Source of the DNA: Crocodylus rhombifer
Lineage: Eukaryota; Chordata; Crocodylia; Crocodylidae
Length of the DNA stretch: 64,000 bases
Assembly (NCBI GenBank): GCA_038503035.1
Contig: JAVSML010020776.1
Coordinates: 261,951-325,950, forward strand
Direction of reading: 5' to 3'
In this document: one piece after another, positions 54,741-64,000 of the stretch
Numbering within the stretch: position 1 is the stretch's first letter
Layout: each line of letters begins with the position of its first letter
Made by a program: the position numbers and the translations under genes
The notes under the pieces: model-generated
Databases searched by the model: none
Told to the model about the DNA's origin: nothing
What the model saw: only the letters and a program-made list of their open reading frames with translations

Positions 54741-57700
54741 AAGCCAGAAAGGCAGAAGTCTTTGTTTGCGGCCACAAGGGAGAAAAGAATCCAGCTCTCG
54801 GGACTCCTGTGATCTAGTAACAAAGTTCACCTGTGGCCAACATGAAGTCACATCTCATTATGCTTCAGGCAGTTGGGACAATGATCAAATATCAACATAT
54901 ATGTGGAGGAGTTTGTATGACGAGGCCTGAGCCACGAGCTGTGTCACAGGACTGGGAGTGCTAATGCTGCTCCCTTTGTCTGCACTTTCTCTTCCTCTTT
55001 TAAGTACCGGCTCTGTCCTATCCCAGGTGTTCCTTATGCAGTCTCTGGTTTCTTCTTCCTTTTTACTGCAGGAGCTTCTTGTAACCAAGAGACACTGCAA
55101 CGGAGAAGCTGTCAGCACACCTTGTCTCAAGACTTGCTCCCCAGCCAGGCCAGCAAGAAAAATGGGAGACTTTACACAGAGCACAAAACGTGGGTGGACA
55201 CCCCGTGAGATGCCAAATAAGGGAAGGAGGTTTACTAGATGCTCTCACTTTTAACATGAGTCATGTACACATTGGGCTTGAATCCTGAACAGAGTGGGGA
55301 AATCAAGCGGCTGTGACTTAGTAGGAGTGCTATTTGGCTTCTGCCGCACACTGTCTATACTCAGAATATTTGCTGATTAACCCCACCATTTTTTAGAAGC
55401 CTTGCCTACACATAAATCCAGCCGCAAGGGAGACCACCCAACTCTCACTAAATCCGAGAGTAGGGCTGGTTGAAAATTTGTCATCAGAAATCTCTGCTGA
55501 AGGGGAAATTAAAGAAGCCCAGCTTTGGAATGAAATGGTACTTTCCCCCTCTTTCCTTCCTCAGTTCTTCTTCCCATCTCTTCTGTTGTTGGGCGCTGTG
55601 ATTCTGGATAGGTCATTTCCCTCCTGGTGCCTCCTGTAAAAGCAGGAGGCAAGCGTTTTGAGACCTATGGGGAAAAAGTGCTGCAGAAATGCAGAGCAGT
55701 GTTACTTCTGGCCTACACAAAATCTTGTTGCATGAATTCTGTTTGGGGTCAGATGGTCACCATCATATGGGAAGGTAGAGACAAGAGGAACAGATGTTTG
55801 GATTACTCAGCCGCCTGTGCTCTGATGTCTGCCTTGACAGGCCTGCCTCTAGCAAGCCATACTTTTGAGAACAGCATCTGAGCCAAACAATTCAAGCCTC
55901 CCTCCTCACAACTGTTCTATTAACACAGATCATCCCTTAACATTTGTCAGAAATGGGGCACTTGTTTTCCTGCTGCAACATCTCTGCAAATGGTCTCACA
56001 GAAAACCAGTGCACACGCAAGCTCCAACACACAGTGACATTTGAACCTGCAACTGAACTAAGGATAAGCCATAGACACAAAATGTGTCTGCATGAAAGCA
56101 TTTCAAAGATTGGGGTGTTAGGGTCCAGGACTGCCATAGACTCATTTGCATTTTATTGTTAAAGAGAATTGCCCACAGATTTTGCACTGACCGTTTCCAG
56201 CAAGAAAAAAATCCTCGTTCCTTTCTATGATCCTCTTGTCTGAGTTATTCTCCAGTACAGAGCAGCTTTCCTTATCCACAAAAGACCCAACTCAGAGCTA
56301 TTGTTTTAGGATGTCTATGAAAGAACTCGTATCAGCTGGGAAACAGCTACCAAGTTTCCAGATAGCAACAGGTATGGTCAAGCAGCACTCTCTGTGGCTC
56401 CAGTTCAGCAAAGCATTTAGACAGATGCTTAACATTCAGCATGTATTGAACCCATCTTAGACAGCACTGAACTTTAAGACAGCCAAAGTGCGGCACTGAA
56501 TCACAGCTGGGAAGGTAATGTAAGACCTGAGCATTTGAACTGGTCTTTGTGGACATGTTTACATGCGAGGCATCTGTCAGATGATGAGGAGATGCATAGC
56601 ATAAGCCACTTTAAACCCTGGCTGGGATGCAGCAACCACTTAAATCATGCACTTATTAAATCCCATTGATTTCAATATTAAAGGCACTGCTTACATTGAC
56701 TTAAATTTGCCTGCTAATACAGGTGGAGACAGCCTGCTCTTATATTTGCACTTCTTTAATGATGAGAACCTACTCAAGGCTTGTACTCAACCTCTGCTCA
56801 GCTGTTTGCACCTCTTTAAGGCTGGTTACATTGTTACTCAGTACCTTTTGCCCCTAACAGCAGCCTTGAAAGGGACAGGACTGAAACAAGCTGAGAATCG
56901 AAGGATTGATTGCCCAATCCACACACTGGGCGACTTTCTGATTGCTCAATGAGCCCTTTCTATGCAGCTTAGAATTATAGGATCAAAGTCTTCGAGTGAT
57001 GAGGCCCTCACAAAGTGGGATTATTCCAACAGTTGTTTCGGAAGAAAGCCTGTGGTGTTCCAGCACAGACAAGTATGCAATACAGCAGTACAACCCTTTC
57101 TTGAAGAACTACAAGATGGTCTCTCTGCTGCCTCTGAGGCTTTGCTTCTATTGTACAAGGTGGTTTTCCTCTGCAAAAGGAAAAAAATAGGATAGGCAAA
57201 CCAATGAGGCGGGCGCTCTCACCAGTGTCACCTTTGGAGCTTAGCCAGAAAAGGTTTTAACAGGACACCTGTGTAAAGAGCCACGGGTGCACGTGCGGGC
57301 AACACTGCCTGATAGTTAATAAGACTACTGAGAGGTAAAGTCATCGCAAAGGTAGCTGGGTCCTTAAAACTCTACCATTGGGAGGCTTTCCTTTCACTGA
57401 GCATAAAGGTCAGTTTCAGTTGGAAAATCAAGCAGCAGCTGCTTCTTTTTTTGGACACCTACCTCATTAATCAGCATATGACAATGTGATCACTGGAAAA
57501 GATATGGCAGCAGGGGAAAAACAAAAGCAGCAATGAGACATGTCTCTGCTGATCTGTCTTTCCTGGTGGTGGAATGGGGTAATACTCAGCTGATGGTTTC
57601 CCATTCAGAAGCGAAGTACCAGTTCTGGAACTGGAACCTTTTAGCTTTCCAAAGAAAACCACCGTGAAAAAAAGGAGGGAGGAAGAAGATTCCCTCCAAG

Positions 57701-58060
57701 GATTAAAGTTATTAATGCAAACAATGAATTGTTTTGGCTCAGAGGTAAGAAAAGAATCCAGCTGCGCCTTTAAGTAGGGTCTGACCCACTTTCCACTGCA
57801 GTTTGGGGAAGCCCACTGATATAAGTCTCTCTCTGTACAACACACACACACATACAGAATGTGAGGTTCTAGCAGCAACTGGCATGGGGCAGAGGGAGTG
57901 CAGACCACTTGCATTAACGAGGGGCTGCATCCATGGAGCAGGAAAGGCATGAAGTCAGAAGCACATGAGGTGGAAATCCCAACTGCTCTTGCCAAGGTCA
58001 CATCAGATCTTCATGCCTCACAGAAAGACTGGTCTTGCACGTAGGGAACTGAACAGTCAT
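54741..58060. other. Region without a recognised gene
   Basis: About 3.3 kb with no coding match. A weak MIR-like phrase ('gattctggataggtcatttc') lies at 55600-55620. Confidence 0.4.
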
Positions 58061-58079
58061 CAGGAAACCAGGGTTCGGG

Positions 58080-58170
58080 TCTGATCTGCCACATTTTCTC
58101 CATGTGACCATGAGCAAGTCACTTAATTGCTCTGGAAAATAGGGGTAATAATCCTTCCTGATATCATAGA
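58080..58170 (+). repeat. MIR-like SINE fragment
   Basis: 'tgaccatgagcaagtcactt' followed by 'aattgctctggaaaataggg' is the familiar MIR 'gaccttgggcaagtcactta' phrase. Confidence 0.6.
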
Positions 58171-58189
58171 GTCATCAGTCACTCCAGGT

Positions 58190-58502
58190 CAGTGGTCTCC
58201 AAACTTTTTTGATTGCACACCCCTATCAGTAAAAAAATTTTGAGCATGCACCCCCAACATATGAGTGAGGGCACCACTGTCAACCCCTCCGCATTGTGGA
58301 ACTCCCACTCTTCCCTCAGGATACCTCACGTACCGTACATGACACATGACTGTCTGATGTACGGACAGAGTGAGGGCGCCAGTGTCAATCCATATATTGA
58401 ATATTAGTAAAGCTTAATTTCTTTCTTATTTTTTTAGATAAAAAATAAATAGAAATAGAAATTCTAGTATTTTCTTCCTGCACCCCACTTTGGAGACCAC
58501 TG
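58190..58502. mobile_element. Non-autonomous hAT element, same family as 12892-13107
   Basis: Starts CAGTGGTCTCCAAACTTTTT and ends TTTGGAGACCACTG. Flanking octamers CTCCAGGT (58182-58189) and CTCTAGGT (58503-58510) differ at one base. At 313 bp it is longer than the intronic copy, with an extra GC-richer middle part. Confidence 0.9.
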
Positions 58503-58526
58503 CTCTAGGTATCACTCTGATATCAC

Positions 58527-59280
58527 AGAGATATCACTGAGTCCAGTCTCCTGCTATCACAGGCAGCACATGAAATCATCCCTTTCTGAAAACTGAAGCA
58601 CAGTCTATCTTAAAACCTATTCTTCTTTACCCGCTGCTCCCACCAACAACAGTCTGGCTCTGATAGTTAGCAGAACCTTTGGTAGCTAAAAACCTTTTTC
58701 TAATTCCCAGTCTAAAGTTGTTCATAGCCAATTTATGGCAGTGAACAATATGTTTCTGTACCAACACTGTCCTTTGCTTTAAACAGTTCTTTCCCCTTCC
58801 TGATGTCTCTGTAGACAATGATTGTATCCCCCTCAACCTTCACTTTGCCAGGCTAAAAAGGCCAAACTCCTTCAGCATCCTTTTATAAGACAAGCTCTCC
58901 TCTCTGGTCAACCTAGTAGCCGTTCTCTGCACCTGTTCCAGGTTGGTGCCATCTTCCTTGCAGACCCATACACAGCAGTCTAGATACAGACTCACCAATG
59001 CCTTGTACACTGGCATTCGTATGTCCCTATCACTCCTGGAAATAAGTTGCCAGGTATAACCTAGGGCTGCATTTGTCTTTTTGAAGGCTGCACCAGATTT
59101 AATGACTTGCTCATCCCAGGACCAACCAACACACCTTGGTCTTTTTTGTCTTCAGTCATTTCCAATTGCTGAACCCCCAGCTTTTGGCAGAAATCCTTAT
59201 TGTTAGTCCTTACATGTATGACCTTGTACTCTGTCCTACTGACTTCATGCCACATCTGTTGCTCCATCTACAAAGCCACA
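58527..59280 (-). mobile_element. Old CR1/L3-like LINE 3' half
   Basis: Minus-strand fragments read like the CR1/L3 pol tail, for example NFRLGIRKRFLA and EYKVIHV. Phrases such as 'cctgttccaggttggtgcca' are typical of older CR1 relatives. Heavily frameshifted. Confidence 0.65.
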
Positions 59281-59291
59281 TGAATCCTCCC

Positions 59292-59625
59292 GCATGATTC
59301 ATAGATGTTAGGGGCTGGAAGGGACCTTACAAGTTTATCGGGTCCAGTCCCCCTGCACTTGGGCAGGAAAGACTGCTAGGGTCAGATGACCCCAGCAAAG
59401 TGGGCATCAAGATGCTTTTTGAAGATTGCCAGGATAAGTGACTGACTGAGGTGCTTTGGTGAACAAATGCTCCCCCAGGCCCTGATGTACACTCCTAATA
59501 TATTTATAGGCTGCCACCAAGTCCCCTCTAAATCTTCTCTTCTCCAGGCTGAACATTGACCTAAACAGGAAACCTGATCCTCCATTGATGCTTCCCAACT
59601 TCGTGTCTTCAGCACATTTCATTTG
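59292..59625 (-). mobile_element. CR1 LINE 3' fragment, internally deleted
   Basis: Starts with the CR1 3' end ('gttaggggctggaagggacc') and, on the minus strand, ends near an AEDTKLG phrase equivalent to FADDTKLG. The order suggests insertion into, or beside, the older copy at 58527-59280. Confidence 0.8.
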
Positions 59626-60990
59626 CTCCTAATTCTTGTACTACTGTTGCTACCATCATGGGAATATTGCATGGATCATGCCATCAGCATTTGTGAGGTA
59701 TGCAGAGAATGTAATCCTGGGAACCATAAAACTCAAATGATTACTCTGACTAACCACAACCAGCATGGCTGGGATGATACTTTTCTGAATGCTCTTTTAT
59801 GGATCGATATTATAGAATGAGGGTATGATTCTACCCCCTTGCCCACCTGATCCAAGGAGATCCCACTGGCTTCAGTAGGAGTTGGTTCTAAGAAGGGAAC
59901 GGTATGAAGGAAACAATCCCTTCACTAGGGATTTCTGTAGTATCAGAAAGCTGAGTAATTGTGCAGCTACAAAGGTGTGACCATTAATGAATAAAAGAAC
60001 CTGGCCTCTTTCATGAGTCAGAAATGTCTTATATTGTCTTTGACTTATATAAAAAACCTTAAGAGAAAACTCTACCTGATCACACACTGCTTGTATTTGC
60101 TCTGATTAGGGCTTATTCAGATGCTGACTCTCACTGACTCATTCCCTCTGAGTTTGTAACACTGCTTTCAATTTCCTATATATGGCAGTGAGCCGACCTG
60201 GGCAGAGGGATGTGCTGGGACCAGTAGCCAAAGCACTGTCTTTCAAAAATGCTCATGAGACACTGATTTCTTGATGATCTAGCACTTTCTAGGAAAAAAT
60301 CAAACCTGCCCTGAAGCATCTGCAAGGACCCTGCCAGGTTGCTGGGAATGGATGTTCTCGTTTCTCAGGGCCTTCTTGCAAAGGGAAAATGTGCTCAGTC
60401 TTTTGGTATTCCTCACCTAAGAAGCTTTTTGTAGTCATGCTGCAGGGAGCTGATGCATGCTATAAAGTCTGTTAATGTTGTTTCACCAGAGCACCCTGAC
60501 TGACTGAGGGAGGCCCCAGAGGTTGTGAGGGTCTCCCCTGTGTCCTTACAATCTTTGGCCTGGGAGTCCCTTCCTGTTTGATCCCAGGGGCAGTCCACAA
60601 AGTAGCATCAAGCAACTGAATTTATTCTCCAAAGTCTTCCTACAACCAACATGTGGTTTCCCAGAGGGAGGTGCCTAGAGGGTTTTTGCCTCTAGAGCCC
60701 TGTGTGCATTTCTGTGCTGCTTTACCTGGGAGCTCACCAGGACATACCAACCATAGCCAATATCAGAGATGGGCCTCTTATTTAGGTCAAGGCATGGGGA
60801 CTTAGCTGAAAACAGCATGCTCTGTGCTGCCAGTATCTTCACTGACCCGCAAATGACAGGACATCGTTGTGAGAATTGACAGCATCCACAGAGTCGCAAA
60901 GGAACAGTTCCCCACCTTGAATACACCCACGTCCTTGCAAACTCACGTTCTTGTAACACTCTGCATTTCAGATCCAGGAGTTTTGCAGCA
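59626..60990. other. Region without a recognised gene or repeat
   Basis: About 1.4 kb; short open frames on both strands show no domain. Confidence 0.4.
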
Positions 60991-60999
60991 CTTCCTAAT

Positions 61000-61095
61000 T
61001 GTAAATATTTGCAACCTCTCTGTGCCCCTGTTAAGTGCAGAGAGATAAAGTGATGTGCCCAAAGTCACAAAGTTGAGTCTGTGGCAAAAATGAGA
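61000..61095. repeat. MIR-like SINE fragment
   Basis: 'taaagtgatgtgcccaaagt' followed by 'cacaaagttgagtc' resembles the MIR phrase 'aagtgacttgcccaaggtcacac'. It directly abuts the 3' end of the intact CR1. Confidence 0.55.
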
Positions 61096-61106
61096 ATAGA
61101 GATAGT

Positions 61107-63395
61107 TTCATAGTTTCATAGTAGCTAGAGTCGGAAGGGACCTAGGTAGATCATCTAGTCCGACCCCCTGCCTTGGCAGGAAAGAGCACCGGGGTCAGAT
61201 GACCCCAGCAAGGTGCTCATCTAACTTCCTTTTAAAAATCCCCAGGCTAGGAGCCTGCACCACTTCCCCTGGAAGCCGGTTCCAGGCCCTAGCCGCCCTG
61301 ACTGTGAAGTAGCGCCTCCTAATATCTAATCTAAACCTACCCTCCGCCAGCTTGTGACCGTTATTCCTGGTCACTCCTGGCAGTGCACGGGGGAACAGGG
61401 ACTCCCCCAATACCTGCTGATCCCCCCTGACCGGTTTGTAGCAGGCCACAAGGTCCCCCCTTAACCTTCTCTTGTGGAGGCTAAACAGGTTCAGGTCCCG
61501 TAGCCTCTCCTCATAAGGCCTGCCCTGCTGACCCCTGATCATACGAGTGGCCCTCCTCTGAACTCTTTCCATATCGTCCACGTCCCTCTTGAAGTGTGGC
61601 GCCCAGAACTGGACGCAGTACTCCAGCTGCGGCCTGACCAGTGCCGCATAGAGGGGGAGGATCACCTCCCTGGACCTGCTCGAGATGCATCTGTGGATGC
61701 ATGACAGGGTACGGTTGGCCTTCTTGACCGCCTCCCCACACTGCCGGCCCATGTTCATCGTGGAGTCAATGACGACTCCAAGATCCTTTTCCGTCTCCGT
61801 GCTGGCAAGAGGGGAGTTCCCCAACCTGTAAGTGTGGTGCCGCTTCTTCCTCCCCATGTGCAACACCTTGCACTTATCAGTGTTAAACCCCATCCTATTC
61901 TCATCCGCCCACCGTTGCAACCTGTCAAGGTCAGCTTGTAGCCTATTGCACCCTTCTAGTGCCCCCACATCCCCCCACATCTTAGTGTCATCAGCAAACT
62001 TGAACAGGGTGCTTTCTACCCCCTCATCCAAGTCACTGATGAAGATGTTGAACAGTGCGGGCCCGAGGACCGAGCCCTGCGGAACCCCACTGCCCACGTC
62101 CTTCCAGGTCGAGAAGAACCCATCCACTACCACCCTCTGGGTGCGGCCCTCCAACCAGTTGGCTACCCATTTGACCGTGTGGGCATCGACACCACAGTCT
62201 CCCAGCTTTTTGATGAGGACAGGGTGAGAGACAGTGTCGAAAGCCTTCCGGAAGTCCAGAAAGACTACATCCACAGCAACCCCTGCGTCTAATGATTTGG
62301 TGACCTGATCGTAAAAGGCCACCAGGTTGGTCTGACAAGACCTGCCACTGATGAACCCTTGTTGGTTGCCCCTGAGCATGCATTCCCCCGCAAGGCCCTC
62401 CTGGATGTGTGCCAGGAGAATTTTTTCAAAGAGCTTACCCGGGATTGAGGTAAGACTAACTGGCCTGTAATTTCCCGGGTCCTCTTTTTTTCCCTTTTTG
62501 AAGATAGGGACCACATTGGCCCTCTTCCAGTCCTCCGGCACCTCACCAGAGCACCACGAGTGCTCATAGAGCCGCGCCAGGGGTCCCGCAATGACCTCGG
62601 CCAGTTCCTGTAGAGCCCTAGGGTGAAGATCGTCCGGGCCAGCGGACTTGAACATGTCCAGCCTCTCCAGAAGTACCCTAACTAACTCCTCGCTAACCCC
62701 TGGCCCAGGCGTGTCTCTCCCGGGGCCCGAGGGGGGCCCAGCAGGGGGGTGGCTGGACTGGTCCCTACTTAGGAAGACAGAGGCAAAGAAATCGTTAAAT
62801 ATGTTAGCTTTGTCATCTGGCATGACGACTAAGTTGCCCATCGTGTCCTGCAGGGGCCCCACATTACCCGGGACCCTCTTTTTACCCCCTATGTATTTGA
62901 AGAAGGACTTCTTATTGTCCTTAATCCGGGAAGCTAGTCCTATCTCCATCTCTGCCTTGGCCTTCCTGACTGCCCCACTACATCCTCGGGCGACTGTAAC
63001 ATAGTCCTTCTTGGTGATGACCCCATCCCTCCATTGGGTGTATGCCTCCCTTTTAGCAAGGAGACATTCCCGGATGCTCCTAGTGAGCCATGGGGGTTTA
63101 TGTGCCCTCCTGCTCCCTTTGACCCTTGTTGGGATTACCTCCCTTTGGGCATGGAGGATCGTCTCCTTAAGGAGCAACCACTCACCTTGGACATCTGGCT
63201 CCCTTTCCCTCTGGGTCCTCAGCGCTTCCCCAACGATCCTCCTTAGCTTGTTGAAGTCAGCCCTCCTAAAGTCTAGGGCTGTTGCCTTGCTGCAGCCCTT
63301 TGCCACCTTACGCTGGATGGTGAATTCCAGCAAGCGATGATCACTGTCTCCCAGGTGGCCCATCACCCGCAGCCCCCTCACCAGGTCTCAACCTG
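61107..63395 (-). mobile_element. CR1 LINE, 5'-truncated, open pol frame
   Basis: The youngest-looking CR1 here. An uninterrupted frame runs from about 63387 to the stop at 61195 (about 728-730 codons). It begins in the last part of the endonuclease (SDHRLLEF, the SDH catalytic motif). It continues through the linker, RT fingers (FKKGKKEDPGNYRPVSLTSI), motif A (LDFRKAFDTV, about residue 375), motif B ([20 protein letters not shown]), motif C (FADDTK, about residue 463) and the thumb/tail ending LDEHLAGVI. The 3' end is at about 61107, in 'tttcatag' octamers. ORF1 and most of the endonuclease are missing, so it cannot move by itself. Confidence 0.95.
61195..63381 (-). CDS. CR1 pol (endonuclease C-terminus plus reverse transcriptase), 5'-truncated
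   Basis: Codes for the target-primed reverse transcription enzyme of the CR1 LINE. The catalytic aspartates of RT motifs A and C (LDFRKAFD, FADD) are present. There are no frameshifts or stops, unlike the copies at 23 and 24-26 kb. There is no ATG near the start, and an in-frame TGA (63388-63390) stands just upstream, so this is a remnant frame rather than a gene with its own start. Confidence 0.85.
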   Translation of the reverse strand: MRGLRVMGHLGDSDHRLLEFTIQRKVAKGCSKATALDFRRADFNKLRRIVGEALRTQREREPDVQGEWLLLKETILHAQREVIPTRVKGSRRAHKPPWLTRSIRECLLAKREAYTQWRDGVITKKDYVTVARGCSGAVRKAKAEMEIGLASRIKDNKKSFFKYIGGKKRVPGNVGPLQDTMGNLVVMPDDKANIFNDFFASVFLSRDQSSHPPAGPPSGPGRDTPGPGVSEELVRVLLERLDMFKSAGPDDLHPRALQELAEVIAGPLARLYEHSWCSGEVPEDWKRANVVPIFKKGKKEDPGNYRPVSLTSIPGKLFEKILLAHIQEGLAGECMLRGNQQGFISGRSCQTNLVAFYDQVTKSLDAGVAVDVVFLDFRKAFDTVSHPVLIKKLGDCGVDAHTVKWVANWLEGRTQRVVVDGFFSTWKDVGSGVPQGSVLGPALFNIFISDLDEGVESTLFKFADDTKMWGDVGALEGCNRLQADLDRLQRWADENRMGFNTDKCKVLHMGRKKRHHTYRLGNSPLASTETEKDLGVVIDSTMNMGRQCGEAVKKANRTLSCIHRCISSRSREVILPLYAALVRPQLEYCVQFWAPHFKRDVDDMERVQRRATRMIRGQQGRPYEERLRDLNLFSLHKRRLRGDLVACYKPVRGDQQVLGESLFPRALPGVTRNNGHKLAEGRFRLDIRRRYFTVRAARAWNRLPGEVVQAPSLGIFKRKLDEHLAGVI

Positions 63396-64000
63396 TCTCA
63401 ACCTGTCTCACAGTGCCCTGTTGATGTTCTCCTTTGCTTCCACCATCTTCCTTCCAGCCAAGCAAGGCGCAGGCAGGACTGTCTCTGCTCCCGTAACTGC
63501 TTAAAATATTATGGTAGGAAGAGATGAGATCCTTCCGCGTAGGGGATGGCAGGAGTATAAAGCAAGTATAGACCAGAAGTTAGCCTCATGTGTGGCATTA
63601 TTGATCTCTGTCTCTGGGGAGACTCCCAGCTCCTGCTTTCTTCAGTCTCAGGGCTGCTTCCGTTAGCTAATACTGCGCTATGGGCACAGTAAAAGCGACA
63701 GTTGCCTATACAGCAATCAGACATCTTTAGTGAGGGATATGGCACTCTCTGATGGCTAAAGAGTACATGTGGCAATATCCCACAAGAACCTCTCCACTTT
63801 GGGCCTGGCTGCTCTTTCTTTGTTAGACTGCCCCTGCTTTGGAGGTGGGACTTCCATAAGGACCAAGCACTGGCCTACCTCTGCTCCTACTGTAGCCATC
63901 AGGGTGATTAATATCTCAGCCAAAGAGTGCCGATTCTCTGCATGCGTGTTCTCTCATATGGCAAAACATGTGAGCAGCAGCAGCAGCAACTGCTCACAGT
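63396..64000. other. Flank downstream of the CR1, no gene seen
   Basis: Starts with a tandem 'caacctgtct' duplication at the CR1 junction (63390-63410). No coding or RNA feature is seen. A (CAG)n-like run lies at 63974-63988. Confidence 0.4.

Noticed and set aside
57471..58001. 176-codon minus-strand open frame
   Set aside because: No domain and an unremarkable, pyrimidine-biased translation. Looks like chance.

Overview
This is vertebrate nuclear DNA, most likely from a crocodilian or another non-avian reptile. Coding sequence is split into short exons with GT-AG (once GC-AG) introns. The dominant repeats are CR1 LINEs, some young, with hAT-type short DNA transposons and MIR-like SINE remnants. 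The taxon is inferred from this repeat mix and from how well the proteins match human orthologues recalled from memory; no database was consulted.

Region 1 (1-28.3 kb) is the 3' half of RTEL1, the telomere and DNA-repair helicase, on the + strand. Thirteen coding exons (874-19404) join in frame to 660 codons including the stop. They cover helicase motifs V and VI, a linker, two harmonin-N-like domains and a PIP-box-like tail. The remnant of the C-terminal C4C4 RING exon (about 19.70-19.83 kb) looks damaged, while the terminal exon (27390-27461) and a poly(A) signal (28292) are intact. Between them lies a cluster of CR1 insertions in both orientations.

Region 2 (28.3-38.6 kb) is intergenic. 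It holds CR1 and hAT copies and a 400-N assembly gap flanked by CR1 arms. It ends in a CA-rich simple repeat against a CpG-rich promoter.

Region 3 (38.64-about 47.3 kb) is TNFRSF6B (decoy receptor 3), on the + strand. It has a GC-rich TATA promoter with a kappaB-like site, two probable leader exons and three exons encoding a secreted four-CRD TNF receptor without a membrane segment. The RTEL1-TNFRSF6B order and orientation match human chromosome 20q13.

Region 4 (47.3-64 kb) shows no protein-coding gene that I recognise. It holds several CR1 copies, hAT elements and MIR fragments, and a well-preserved 5'-truncated CR1 with a 728-codon open pol frame on the - strand (61.1-63.4 kb). I found no RNA gene, CRISPR array or virus.
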